NCBI RefSeq assembly: GCF_040712075.1
Contig: NZ_JBFCVL010000001.1
Coordinates: 317,501 to 381,500, forward strand
Direction: 5' to 3'
Source of the DNA: Fodinicurvata sp. EGI_FJ10296
GTDB lineage: Bacteria > Pseudomonadota > Alphaproteobacteria > DSM-16000 > Inquilinaceae
Length of the DNA: 64,000 nucleotides
Shown: positions 1-8,127 of the stretch, piece by piece
Numbering within the stretch: the stretch's first letter is position 1
How the letters are laid out: each line of letters opens with the position of its first letter
Made by a program: the position numbers and the translations under genes
The notes under the pieces: model-generated
The model's database searches: none
Told to the model about the DNA's origin: nothing
What the model saw: the letters and a program-made list of their open reading frames with translations, nothing else

Positions 1-553
1 CATGTGGCGCACCCGCAAAGTCCGTCTGGTCGAGCGCTTCGATCTGCGCATCCCGCTCGCCGAACGCGAGATGGTCAACCAGGGCATCATGCCCCGGACA
101 TACCCGAACAGCCCGACTGTCAGGCCGTCGAACTTCGTCGTGCTCGGCGCGCTAACCGAGCTCAACTACAACATCGTCAGCCAGGGCGCCGGGCTTTATG
201 TCGGCGGCGCCGGTCTGGGCGGACGTTCGGTCGTGATCAATGTCGGCCTCGACCTCAGGGTCGTGAACCCCGTCACCTTCGACGTCCCCTATGTGACCAC
301 GCTGCAAAAACAGATTTCCGGCTACGAAGTGGAAGCCAATGTCTTCCGCTTCTTCGGAGACCAACTCGTCGAGTTCGACGCGGGTCGTATCGAAAACGAA
401 CCGCTTCAACTCGGCGTGCGGTCCGTCGTGGAGATGGCAACCCATCAGATCATGACGGATTTCCTCGGACTACCCGCCAGTCCTGAATGCGAACTGGCCG
501 AGACCGAGTTCTTTACTGAAACCCTCAATCGCAATCGTACATCGGAGAGCTAG
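1..553 (+). CDS. CsgG/HfaB-like outer-membrane secretion protein, C-terminal part
   Basis: This is the C-terminal part of a protein of the CsgG/HfaB family; its start lies before the window. CsgG-family proteins form oligomeric outer-membrane pores that export curli or, in Caulobacter, anchor holdfast proteins (established for the family). Seen here are the family-like stretches YVGGAGLGGR, a following beta-rich segment with VNPVTFDV and VTTLQKQI, and a conserved-looking ending around LQLGVRSVVEMATHQI. About 183 residues are visible, against about 270-300 for a whole CsgG-like lipoprotein. The stop codon is followed after 2 nt by the next gene, so the two are probably one operon. The family call is firm; the holdfast role is inferred from the next gene. 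Confidence 0.85.
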   Translation, partial: MWRTRKVRLVERFDLRIPLAEREMVNQGIMPRTYPNSPTVRPSNFVVLGALTELNYNIVSQGAGLYVGGAGLGGRSVVINVGLDLRVVNPVTFDVPYVTTLQKQISGYEVEANVFRFFGDQLVEFDAGRIENEPLQLGVRSVVEMATHQIMTDFLGLPASPECELAETEFFTETLNRNRTSES

Positions 554-555
554 TT

Positions 556-1614
556 ATGAGAGTCTCACAAAAACTCGGCATGTATGCCGGCGTTTCCGCA
601 GCCGCCCTGGGCCTCGCGCTCATCGCCGTTCCCGCTTCAGCATTCGACGAGGTCAACTGGACCTGGAATGCCGCAATCGACGAAACCGTCACCAAGACGG
701 TCGATATCAATGTCGACCTCAACCCGACCGGCATGACCATGCTGGAAGACCTGCAAGTCTCGATCGGCGACCACACGGCCACCAGCAGCGTCAACGACAT
801 CTTCAACAACCAGCCCAGTGCCGGTGTCGACAACAACGGTGAAGCGACAGTCGATTTCAATTGGACCACGGAGGTCGATGACCTCGCCGCTGGTCAAGTT
901 AGCTCCACAACAATTCTCGACTCCGCTGACGACGTCATATTCCTGGACGAAGCCGGCAATGAAATTGACCCTCTTGAGCTGACTTGCCAGGGCACTGCTG
1001 AATGCGACGATAGCGGCGTTTTCTCCATCGTTGTCGAAGTTGACGGTGAGTTCATTGAACTCGACTCGCTCGATGCCGCAACCGAGTTGCCGGAAGTCAT
1101 CAGCGCCGCCACGGCCGTGGCGAACAACACGGCGATCGAAACCGACACCTCGGTCCAACTGCATGAAGGCCAGTTTGCCTTCGGCGGTGGAAACGGCGAC
1201 TCAGGCGACTTCAACGGTTTCAATGGCGTCGACGGCGACCCTGATGGCATGAACTCCAACCTGGTCGCTGCCAGCACGCTCGGCGCAGCCGCCATCCTCG
1301 GCATCCTGGACCAGGCCGAAATCAACGCCGACTCCCAGGTCGGTAACATACACAACGCAAGCGTCGACAGTTCGGCCACTGCGGTCGTCAACAACCTGAC
1401 GGTCGATGTCGCCGCCGAAGGCGACGACCGCCTGCTGATCGGGGATGCGGTTCAGTTCTCGTATGCCAACACCAACGCCATGTCGGATGTTAGCGGCGTC
1501 TACCTGAACAACTACACCAACCTCGGCGAGATCGACCGGGCGATCACCAACTCGGTCGCCACCGCAGTCGGCAACAACAAGTCGATCACCGTATCAGCGC
1601 CTGTGATCGAATAA
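556..1614 (+). CDS. Secreted HfaD-like adhesin/holdfast-associated protein
   Basis: A 352-residue secreted protein that begins with a clear signal peptide (basic MRVSQK, hydrophobic core, cleavage near PASAFDE). The mature part is acidic and rich in Asn, Ser, Ala and Val. Near the C-terminus there are repeating patterns of the type SxATAVxNNLTVxV and NSVATAVGNNKSI, which suggest a beta-solenoid or curli-like fold. It follows the CsgG/HfaB-like gene by 2 nt, with a GGAGAG ribosome site 6-11 bases before the ATG. The same order (hfaB then hfaD) occurs in holdfast-attachment operons of Caulobacter, so a surface-anchored or exported adhesin is likely. The HfaD assignment rests on context and general composition, not on a clear motif. 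Confidence 0.6.
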   Translation: MRVSQKLGMYAGVSAAALGLALIAVPASAFDEVNWTWNAAIDETVTKTVDINVDLNPTGMTMLEDLQVSIGDHTATSSVNDIFNNQPSAGVDNNGEATVDFNWTTEVDDLAAGQVSSTTILDSADDVIFLDEAGNEIDPLELTCQGTAECDDSGVFSIVVEVDGEFIELDSLDAATELPEVISAATAVANNTAIETDTSVQLHEGQFAFGGGNGDSGDFNGFNGVDGDPDGMNSNLVAASTLGAAAILGILDQAEINADSQVGNIHNASVDSSATAVVNNLTVDVAAEGDDRLLIGDAVQFSYANTNAMSDVSGVYLNNYTNLGEIDRAITNSVATAVGNNKSITVSAPVIE

Positions 1615-1797
1615 GTCTTTTTCGGATCCGGCACTCGATAGGCGGCTTTATCGGGTGAAGGTAGGCTGGGCGGAATGGGGAAACCCATTCCGTCCGACCG
1701 TTTTTCCGGGCCGTATTTTTCATTCGGCCGAAATTCAGATTTCTCCCGATCGGGCCGGTCGCGCCATTGCGGCCCGCAGGTCAGGAGATGACGATCC

Positions 1798-2331
1798 ATG
1801 GGAGACATGACAATGAGGTCAATAACCATTCTTTGCGGCGCCATCTGCGGTCTTTTTCTCGCCGATGCCGGCGCGACGGCGCTTCATCTGCCGACGCCGC
1901 TCTCCGTTCAGACGGCAGAAGCGCAACAGATGAGCAAGCAGCCCTGGAGCCCGACGGCGCGCAACAGGAGCCTGTCCGCCCAATTCCAGCATTCCGATCG
2001 TCAGCTCCGGGAAACCAGCGGCGGCGATGGAATGGGCGCCTTGCAGCAGTTTGTCGAAACCTACAACCACACCTACAACAGCTCATCGACATCGATTGGC
2101 AACCTGAACGAGATTTCACAGATCCTTTCAGATGGGTCGACCGGCAACGTCCAACAGGCAACCGACCAGGACAGCCAGGGCAATCAGGGATCGGCCGCCA
2201 ACACCGAAGCCGCGGTCGACAGTCAGACCAGTTCTACCAGCAGCGCCGCCACCAATACCAATGGCGGTGACGACGACAACACCGATGGCGGTGACGACGA
2301 CAACACCGATGATGGAACAGGCGCCAATTGA
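1798..2331 (+). CDS. Small secreted low-complexity protein of the holdfast/curli-like locus
   Basis: A predicted secreted protein of 177 residues, or 172 if translation begins at the ATG at 1813; both starts have a plausible purine-rich site, and the later one gives a cleaner signal peptide. After the signal sequence (cleavage near TAEAQQM) comes a Gln/Asn/Ser-rich stretch with YNHTYNSSST and IGNLNEISQI, reminiscent of the polar repeats of amyloid-type surface proteins. The C-terminus is very acidic, with two copies of a GGDDDNTD repeat. It follows the HfaD-like gene on the same strand after 183 nt and may be an exported partner of the CsgG-like pore. I do not recognise a named family; the role is inferred from position. 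Confidence 0.55.
   Translation: MGDMTMRSITILCGAICGLFLADAGATALHLPTPLSVQTAEAQQMSKQPWSPTARNRSLSAQFQHSDRQLRETSGGDGMGALQQFVETYNHTYNSSSTSIGNLNEISQILSDGSTGNVQQATDQDSQGNQGSAANTEAAVDSQTSSTSSAATNTNGGDDDNTDGGDDDNTDDGTGAN
2260..2307 (+). repeat. Two tandem 24-bp coding repeats
   Basis: Two adjacent 24-base units differ only in the first base and encode the repeated GGDDDNTD block at the C-terminus of the secreted protein. Such in-frame repeats can change copy number by slippage. Confidence 0.85.
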
Positions 2332-2350
2332 CGCGTTGGAGCTTGTCGAG

Positions 2351-2827
2351 ATGAACGCGCATTCAGCCGGAATCATGACCGCTCAGCCGGCCACCAGAAA
2401 CGACGGCAGCCCTCCGACGATCCTGCTCATTGGCGATAATACCCATTTCGTCGACTATGTAACCGCCGTGGGAGCCGCCGCCGGCACCGAGGTGGTCGGA
2501 CTCGCCGCTTGCCCGCGGCTACCGGAAAACCTTGGCCGGATTCTACCTCTCGCAGCGATCGTTGACATGTTGCGCCCGGACCACGATGCAGCGTTCGTTC
2601 TGCCCCAACTCGCCGCGGCCCGATCGATCGGGCATCTGGCCATCCTGGCCGATCACCCGTCGACATCCGCCGTGGCGACGGCGGAAAGGCTGGCCCGGTC
2701 GATCGCCCCATGGAGTGTGGAGGTCTGGGCAAAGCCGGTCCACGCCGCCTTTCTCAAATGGCGACTGGCCGCAATGGCAGGCAAGACATCAGAGACTGCC
2801 GGTTCGGGTTTCGACCAATCCCGATAA
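2351..2827 (+). CDS. Degenerate receiver-domain (REC-like) protein
   Basis: A protein of about 158 residues that resembles a stand-alone response-regulator receiver domain without an output domain. Visible are a beta1-like ILLIGDN, a possible phosphoacceptor aspartate in IVDMLRPDHD, an ILADHP strand and a WAKPVH segment like the conserved Lys-Pro. The acidic pair after beta1 is weak (GDN instead of DD), so phosphorylation is uncertain. I chose the ATG at 2351 because GGAG lies at 2338-2341 before it; an earlier ATG at 2309 would overlap the previous gene. It is the last gene of the holdfast-like cluster and could regulate it. The fold call is moderate and the function is not known. Confidence 0.5.
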   Translation: MNAHSAGIMTAQPATRNDGSPPTILLIGDNTHFVDYVTAVGAAAGTEVVGLAACPRLPENLGRILPLAAIVDMLRPDHDAAFVLPQLAAARSIGHLAILADHPSTSAVATAERLARSIAPWSVEVWAKPVHAAFLKWRLAAMAGKTSETAGSGFDQSR

Positions 2828-3071
2828 GACCGGTGCCGTCATCCACGTCCGGCCCGACTTCGCCAGTTGCGGCGGCCTTTCCCGTGGACGCCGCATCGCC
2901 GTGGCGGCACATTTGGGGGTGGCACCGCACAACCATGCCCATGTCAGCAACGGGCCGCTTGTAAAGACGTTGTCGCCGGAGTTTAATACGGGTGACCGAA
3001 CGGATAATCGGACAAGAGGCGAAGGACCGGATCGGTTGAACGGCTGAAGAATAAAAAAGTGGGGCGGGCTT

Positions 3072-4061
3072 TTGTCAAAGGAACTGCAAAAACGCCGGGA
3101 ATCAGCGTTAACCATGGCGCTAAGTCTCGATGGCGCCATGCTATTCTTATACATTGTGATTGGAATCTGGGCAGGCTCCATTACCATACTGGCAGAAGCA
3201 ACGCGAGGGGGCCTGCTGCTCATCGTCGGGCTTGCGTCCCTTGTGACGCTTCGCCGTATTCACCGTGGACAATTAGGCCTCTATGACTATGGTGCCGGAA
3301 AATTGGAGCAATCGTTAACCGTTGTCATAGGATTCCTGCTGATCGTCTCGGCGGCGTTGCTCTTCTGGCGATTGACCGGGCTGGAGCCCGTAGAAAGCAG
3401 AACATTCGGACAAGCTGCTTTTTCCATCACGAGCGTTACGGTTAATCTGATCATCAATGCATCACAGCTGTGGTTTTTACACAAAGCGAGCCGTGGCGGC
3501 GATTCTGTCATTATGACCGCACAGTATTGGTCACGCTGGGTAAAGACGGTGGCATCTTTTATCGTCGTTCTAACGGTAAGCTACGCAATGATTGCCGACG
3601 ATCCATCAAGTGCACTCGTGGCAGAACAGCTCGGCACGCTTTTGGTAGTCGCCATTATGATCGGCACAGGTGCCGCGATGATCAAGGGCAGCTTGCCCGA
3701 TCTGCTCGACCGGTCTCTGCCGGAAGCGATGCAATTTGCAATTAACCGGGTGCTGGCGGCAAATATTGACGGTTACGAACAAATCGGCCGTGTCCGGAGT
3801 CGGCGGTCCGGCAACACGACGCATGTCGAGATCGAAGTTTTTCTATCGCCGGTACAATCAATGCAGCAGGCATCAGACTTTGCCGCCAAAATGGAGGAGG
3901 GATTAAAGCGGGAGTTGCCGGGGACGGACCCGGTCATCATATTGCGGTCGATGCCGCCGATTGTTTCGGCGCCCACCTCTGACGCGGCAATCGGGCCGGA
4001 ACCGACGGACGCTGGACAACACTCAAGCGGTCAAGCCGTGACAACTGGCGCGGCAGGATAA
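3072..4061 (+). CDS. Cation diffusion facilitator-like membrane protein lacking usual metal ligands
   Basis: A 329-residue integral membrane protein of CDF-like layout: about six hydrophobic segments in residues 18-215 and a soluble C-terminal domain. The family signature is present in altered form (ILAEATRGG for a typical LADALHSLSD, then YDYGAGKLEQ for YxYGHGKxE). In the second and fifth membrane segments the expected HxxxD metal ligands are not visible (the fifth reads AQYWSRWVKT). It may therefore not transport zinc, iron or manganese in the standard way. The likely start is TTG at 3072, with a GGGGCGG purine stretch before it; ATG at 3114 is the alternative. The gene is visibly less GC-rich than its neighbours, which suggests separate origin. 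Confidence 0.7.
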   Translation: MSKELQKRRESALTMALSLDGAMLFLYIVIGIWAGSITILAEATRGGLLLIVGLASLVTLRRIHRGQLGLYDYGAGKLEQSLTVVIGFLLIVSAALLFWRLTGLEPVESRTFGQAAFSITSVTVNLIINASQLWFLHKASRGGDSVIMTAQYWSRWVKTVASFIVVLTVSYAMIADDPSSALVAEQLGTLLVVAIMIGTGAAMIKGSLPDLLDRSLPEAMQFAINRVLAANIDGYEQIGRVRSRRSGNTTHVEIEVFLSPVQSMQQASDFAAKMEEGLKRELPGTDPVIILRSMPPIVSAPTSDAAIGPEPTDAGQHSSGQAVTTGAAG

Positions 4062-4374
4062 ACTCGGCTCGGTTCAGGATGGCAGAATCAGGCGTCCCGA
4101 TGTCCAAATATCACAGTGTCTTCGCCCCACGTCTACGTCGGCAACATAGCGCGTGAATGCACGGTATTCGCGGGATTATCTGCGAGGGGCTGCCGGAGCC
4201 CTGGAACTCGGTGGATTCGACTCAACCGGCGACACCTGAATCTCATGCCGCCAAGTCCTTGAAAACCATGGTTTTTCCGGATCACATGCCACGTGCGACC
4301 GGATTTCCAGGGCCCTGTCGATTCATTCGAACCGACGGCGGCTGGAGTCTCCGCCGCTAAATCTTTGAAAAAAT
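4062..4374. other. Intergenic region without a convincing gene
   Basis: No supported gene lies here. The sequence contains two similar stretches (about 4249-4273 and 4349-4377, both near gccgc-aa-tc-ttgaaaa), a possible local duplication next to the 3' end of the tRNA gene. Confidence 0.5.
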
Positions 4375-4450
<76 letters not shown>

Positions 4451-4672
4451 GCCGGATTGGGATGCACGGCCTTTCGGACCGCGACGGCGCGGAATATGGT
4501 CCGGGTCGCCCCATGGTGTCAAGCGGATATCGTTGCGCCTGAGCCGGGTAAAGTTCAAAGCCGGCCAGTGGATCAGGCCCGCTCTTGTCGATCCGGAACG
4601 AACGGGCTAGCTTGCGCACCGGGTCGGACCGGGTAGAGTTTCCGACAGCTTGGCCAACAGCAAGGATAGCCG

Positions 4673-4969
4673 ATGCAATCCCTCTTTCTCCTCGTCGATA
4701 CCATCCTTAGTCTCTACACTTGGGTGATCATCATTTCAGTGATCCTGAGTTGGCTGGTGGCCTTCAACATCGTCAACACAAGCAACCGTTTCGTCTCGAT
4801 CATCGGCGACATCATCTGGCGCCTGACGGAGCCGGTCATGGGTCCGATCCGGCGCATGCTACCGAATATGGGCGGCATAGACCTGTCCCCGCTGGTAGTG
4901 CTGCTGCTTATCTTCCTGTTGCGCAACCTGATGCGTGAATACGGGCTGCTTGGTCCGGTAGGCTTCTAA
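4673..4969 (+). CDS. YggT family membrane protein
   Basis: A 98-residue protein with two strongly hydrophobic segments (about residues 2-28 and 68-88) separated by a polar loop containing LTEPVMGPIRRMLPNMGGIDLSP. That loop is the hallmark of the YggT family (LxPIRRxLPxxGGxDxSP). Length fits the short one-repeat members. The family is widespread and poorly understood; links to osmotic protection and membrane organisation have been reported for relatives. It is followed after 9 nt by a DUF167 gene, a pairing seen in many proteobacteria (yggT-yggU), so the two are likely co-transcribed. Confidence 0.93.
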   Translation: MQSLFLLVDTILSLYTWVIIISVILSWLVAFNIVNTSNRFVSIIGDIIWRLTEPVMGPIRRMLPNMGGIDLSPLVVLLLIFLLRNLMREYGLLGPVGF

Positions 4970-4978
4970 GGTCGTGGG

Positions 4979-5347
4979 ATGACGCCGCATCCCCCGATTG
5001 AAGCCTCGCCAACCGGCATTCCCTGCCTCGAAGCGAGGGGCGGTCGTACCATTCTGCATCTCAGGGTGACGGCGAAGGCGGCGAACAACCGGCTCGGCGG
5101 GGTCGTCGCCGACGCCGACGGGCGCCACAGGCTCAGGATCGCGGTCACCGCCCCGCCGTCCGACGGCGCGGCCAACGCCGCTGTCATCAAGTCTCTTGCC
5201 AAGGCGCTCGGGCTGCCCAAATCGGCACTGAGCATCGTCGCCGGCATGACCGATCGGAACAAGCAGATCGAGATCGCCGGCTTCGATGGTGACGGACAAT
5301 TGGCCGCCCGCCTGGGCGCACTGGCGCAAGATCGTAATCCATGTTGA
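4979..5347 (+). CDS. DUF167 (YggU) family protein
   Basis: A small basic protein of 122 residues belonging to the DUF167/YggU family. The characteristic core is visible: LRVTAKAANNRLGGV near residues 28-42, then RIAVTAPPSDGAANAAVIK and LAKALGLPKSALSIVAGMT, which match the conserved APPxxGxANxALxxxLA...VxxxxGxxSRxK pattern. No enzymatic activity has been established for the family. It follows the YggT-like gene by 9 nt, the usual neighbour. The ATG at 4979 gives a short N-terminal extension before the conserved domain. Confidence 0.92.
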   Translation: MTPHPPIEASPTGIPCLEARGGRTILHLRVTAKAANNRLGGVVADADGRHRLRIAVTAPPSDGAANAAVIKSLAKALGLPKSALSIVAGMTDRNKQIEIAGFDGDGQLAARLGALAQDRNPC

Positions 5348-5408
5348 CCGGGCGCCCCCAACCACGGGCCAACGACGAACGGACAGGATTCGCCATGGAG
5401 CGCGACGC

Positions 5409-6140
5409 ATGATAGCCAGCCCCGCCTGGATCGGAACAGGGCAAGACGCGCTGGCCACTCTGGCCATACTGTCGACGCTCTTCGTTCTGACCCATTTCGG
5501 ACTGGCCACCCAGGCTGTTCGGGATTTTCTTTCGGATCAACTGGGCGAGCGCGGCTATCGCCTGCTCTATTCCGCGATCGCGACCGCTCTCGTCGTGCTG
5601 ATGGTCCTAGCCTATCGCGCGGCTTCGGCAGGACCCTGGCTGTTCGACACCGGTTCGCTGGGGCCGACCGTGACGGCCGTGGCGCATCCGATTGCCGTGA
5701 TCCTGTTGGTCGGCGGCCTGACCATGCCCAATCCCACCGCCGTCGGCGGCGAACATCACATCGATGAATTGCAGCCGCTGACGGGCGTGCTCCGGATCAC
5801 GCGGCACCCGGTCCTGTGGGGCATCATGCTCTGGGCCGTATCCCACATCATCGCGGTGCCGACGGCGCGGTCTCTGATCTTTTTCGGCACCATGACCTTT
5901 GTCGCCGCCGTCGGCACGATTGCCATCGATCACAAGACCCGGCGGCGGCGCGGCGCGGCATTCGCCCCGATCGAGCTGTCGTCGTCCAATCTGCCATTCC
6001 TGGCGATCGCGCAGCGGCGGCAGAGCTTCGCAGCCGCTGCGCGCGAGTTCGGGACGCAGCGGCTGATGATCGTGGTCATTGTCTATGGGGTCGTCTTCTT
6101 CAGCCACTCCTGGCTGTTCGGCGTCGCACCCTATGGGTGA
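5409..6140 (+). CDS. NnrU family membrane protein
   Basis: A polytopic membrane protein of about 243 residues with roughly six hydrophobic segments. The motif ITRHPVLWGIMLWAVSHI near residues 127-144 and the preceding GVLR are typical of the NnrU family, which shares this RHPxxxG feature with isoprenylcysteine methyltransferase-like and MdpA/DUF1295 membrane proteins. NnrU was named from nitric oxide metabolism clusters, but many members, as here, stand outside any denitrification operon and have unknown function. The ATG at 5409 was chosen because it starts just before the first membrane segment; longer in-frame versions overlap the DUF167 gene. The 3' end converges on argG with 17 nt between them. 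Confidence 0.85.
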   Translation: MIASPAWIGTGQDALATLAILSTLFVLTHFGLATQAVRDFLSDQLGERGYRLLYSAIATALVVLMVLAYRAASAGPWLFDTGSLGPTVTAVAHPIAVILLVGGLTMPNPTAVGGEHHIDELQPLTGVLRITRHPVLWGIMLWAVSHIIAVPTARSLIFFGTMTFVAAVGTIAIDHKTRRRRGAAFAPIELSSSNLPFLAIAQRRQSFAAAAREFGTQRLMIVVIVYGVVFFSHSWLFGVAPYG

Positions 6141-6157
6141 GCGCAGCGCCGGTGCAC

Positions 6158-7387
6158 TCAGGACCCGCTGCGCAGCCGGTTCAACCTGAGGCGCAATGCA
6201 TTCAGCTTGATGAAGCCGGCGGCGTCGCGCTGATCGTAAACGTCGTCTTCCTCGAAGGTCACATAGTCCAGATTATAGAGGCTGACGGGACTGCGCCGGC
6301 CGACAACGGTTACGGTCCCCTTGTAGAGCTTGAGCCGCACTTCGCCCGTCACCGATTGCTGCGTGCTGTCGATCAGCGCCTGAAGCGCCTCGCGCTCCGG
6401 CGAGAACCAGAACCCGTTATAGATCAGCTCCGCATAGCGCGGCATCAGTTCGTCCTTGAGATGCCCCGCGTCACGATCGAGCGTGATGCTTTCCATCGCG
6501 CGGTGCGCCGTCAGCAGGACCGTGCCGCCCGGTGTTTCATAAACCCCGCGGGACTTCATGCCGACGAACCGGTTCTCGACCAGATCGAGCCGGCCGATGC
6601 CGTTGTCGCCGCCCAGAGTATTCAGCCGGGTCAGGAGCGCAGCCGGTGACAACGCTTCGCCGTCGATGGCGACGGCGTCGCCCTTCTCGAAGCCGACGGT
6701 AATATAGGTCGGCTTGTCCGGCGCTGCCTCGGGGCTGACCGACCGCGTGAACATGTCGTCGGCCGGCTCGACCCACGGATCCTCCAGCGCACGGCCCTCG
6801 TAGGAGATGTGCAGCAGGTTGGCGTCGGTCGAGTACGGCGGCTCGCCGCGCTTGTCCTTGGTGATCTCGATCTGCCGATCTTCGGCATAGGCGAGCAGCT
6901 TCGTCCGGCTGTTCAGATCCCATTCACGCCAGGGCGCGATGACCTTGATGTGGGGGTCGAGGCCGTAATAGCCGAGCTCGAACCTGACCTGGTCGTTGCC
7001 CTTGCCCGTCGCGCCATGGGACACGGCATCGGCACCGACCTGATGCGCGATCTCGATCTGTCGTTTTGCGATAAGCGGGCGGGCGATGCTGGTCCCGAGC
7101 AGATAGGTGCCTTCGTAGAGGGTATTCGCGCGGAACATCGGAAACACATAGTCGCGGACGAAAGTCTCGCGGACATCCTCGATGAAGATGTGTTCCGGTT
7201 TGATGCCGAATCGTTCGGCCTTGCGGCGGGCGGGTTCCAGCTCTTCGCCCTGGCCGAGATCGGCGGTGAAGGTCACCACCTCACAGTCGTAGGTGTCCTT
7301 CAGCCAGTGAAGAATGACCGACGTATCGAGGCCGCCCGAATAGGCCAGCACCACACGCTTGATTTCGCCTTTTTTGGCCGCAGCCAT
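6158..7387 (-). CDS. argG: Argininosuccinate synthase
   Basis: ArgG joins citrulline and aspartate using ATP to make argininosuccinate, the penultimate step of arginine synthesis in the cytoplasm. The 409-residue product has the N-type ATP pyrophosphatase signature [12 protein letters not shown] near residues 11-22, the TADLGQGEE segment, [15 protein letters not shown] and APWREW, all typical of the family, and normal length. The ATG at 7387 was chosen because AAAGGTG precedes it and conserved sequence begins right after it; the upstream in-frame extension has no homology-like features. The gene stands alone, converging with the NnrU-like gene. Confidence 0.98.
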   Translation of the reverse strand: MAAAKKGEIKRVVLAYSGGLDTSVILHWLKDTYDCEVVTFTADLGQGEELEPARRKAERFGIKPEHIFIEDVRETFVRDYVFPMFRANTLYEGTYLLGTSIARPLIAKRQIEIAHQVGADAVSHGATGKGNDQVRFELGYYGLDPHIKVIAPWREWDLNSRTKLLAYAEDRQIEITKDKRGEPPYSTDANLLHISYEGRALEDPWVEPADDMFTRSVSPEAAPDKPTYITVGFEKGDAVAIDGEALSPAALLTRLNTLGGDNGIGRLDLVENRFVGMKSRGVYETPGGTVLLTAHRAMESITLDRDAGHLKDELMPRYAELIYNGFWFSPEREALQALIDSTQQSVTGEVRLKLYKGTVTVVGRRSPVSLYNLDYVTFEEDDVYDQRDAAGFIKLNALRLRLNRLRSGS

Positions 7388-7472
7388 GCCATGCACCTTT
7401 TGTAGGACGCGGGGGATTTCGCGCACCTTAATTAGCCGGCCGATGGCGGGCAAGCGTTCTCGCAGGGCGTTT

Positions 7473-7551
7473 GGATCCCGGGTGACGCTTCGCGTCTCCG
7501 GGAATGGGATGGAGGCGGATGTTGTGTCAACAGACACTGTTGCCCGACAGG
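7473..7551. repeat. Dispersed double-hairpin repeat, copy A
   Basis: An intergenic element of about 79 bp upstream of argG. It holds a hairpin at 7477-7502 (CCCGG and GACGC arms, TTC loop) and a second at 7524-7537 (GTGTC-AACA-GACAC). A related copy lies at 27367-27454. Both copies share the order of hairpins and the sequence ggcggatg between them, and their stems differ at paired positions in a way that keeps pairing. Confidence 0.8.
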
Positions 7552-7568
7552 TGGGTGTCGGGGGACCG

Positions 7569-7832
7569 TCAGGAGCGCGGTGCGGTGTATTTCCACGGAT
7601 TGTCGCGGCGGTCGACCCAACCTTCCGGGTCCTCGATGCGCGGCCACCGGTAATACGCGAAAATCCAGATCGCCAATGGCTGGACAAACGGCACCAGCAA
7701 CAACAGAACCCAAAGCGGGCTGCGGCCGACCCGCACCAGCACGAAGGCGCCGAAGCCCATCATCGCCGCCAATGCCGTGCCGTAAATGGTCAACGCCGCC
7801 CATAGCGGCAGACCCAGTATTGCCTCGCCCAT
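7569..7832 (-). CDS. Small membrane protein, unknown function
   Basis: An 87-residue protein with two hydrophobic segments (about residues 6-33 and 39-62) and a polar C-terminal tail ending PWKYTAPRS. No family is recognised. It starts 4 nt after the stop of another small membrane protein gene, which itself overlaps rlmN, so the three look like one transcript rlmN-orf96-orf87. Coding is supported by tight spacing and the regular hydrophobic pattern. Both small proteins have the cluster of Trp and Pro at membrane borders common in real membrane proteins. Confidence 0.7.
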   Translation of the reverse strand: MGEAILGLPLWAALTIYGTALAAMMGFGAFVLVRVGRSPLWVLLLLVPFVQPLAIWIFAYYRWPRIEDPEGWVDRRDNPWKYTAPRS

Positions 7833-7836
7833 GGTG

Positions 7837-8127
7837 TTACTCGCGCGTCGGAGCCGGTACGCCGGCGGTCGTCAGTTGATGGCGCAGGGCCGGCGATGCG
7901 CCCTGCGGATGCGCCACGCCGCCGGGGCGGACAACCGGCCAGCGCTGCAGGCACAATGCCGCCAGGACGGCCGCAATGCCGATCAACGGCAGAAAGACCA
8001 GCAGCGACCACCAGGGCTTCAGCCCCGCGCGCAGGAAGATGCGCCAGAACGGCCAGACCGTCAGCAGCCCGATAAGGATGCCGCTGCCCTCCGGCGTCCG
8101 CAGGAATAGCGCCACTGCGTCGATCAT
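7837..8127 (-). CDS. Small membrane protein, unknown function
   Basis: A 96-residue protein with two hydrophobic segments (about residues 14-33 and 39-61); the second begins with [15 protein letters not shown], which resembles short DUF805-like or 'signal-peptide-peptidase-like' membrane pieces but is not enough for a family call. Its ATG overlaps the rlmN stop (ATGA), indicating translational coupling. The last 30 residues are polar and rich in Pro and Ala. No function can be assigned. Confidence 0.7.
   Translation of the reverse strand: MIDAVALFLRTPEGSGILIGLLTVWPFWRIFLRAGLKPWWSLLVFLPLIGIAAVLAALCLQRWPVVRPGGVAHPQGASPALRHQLTTAGVPAPTRE

Noticed and set aside
4157-4360. 67-codon frame upstream of tRNA-Ala
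   Set aside because: No ribosome site, no regular amino acid pattern, and it runs into the tRNA flank.
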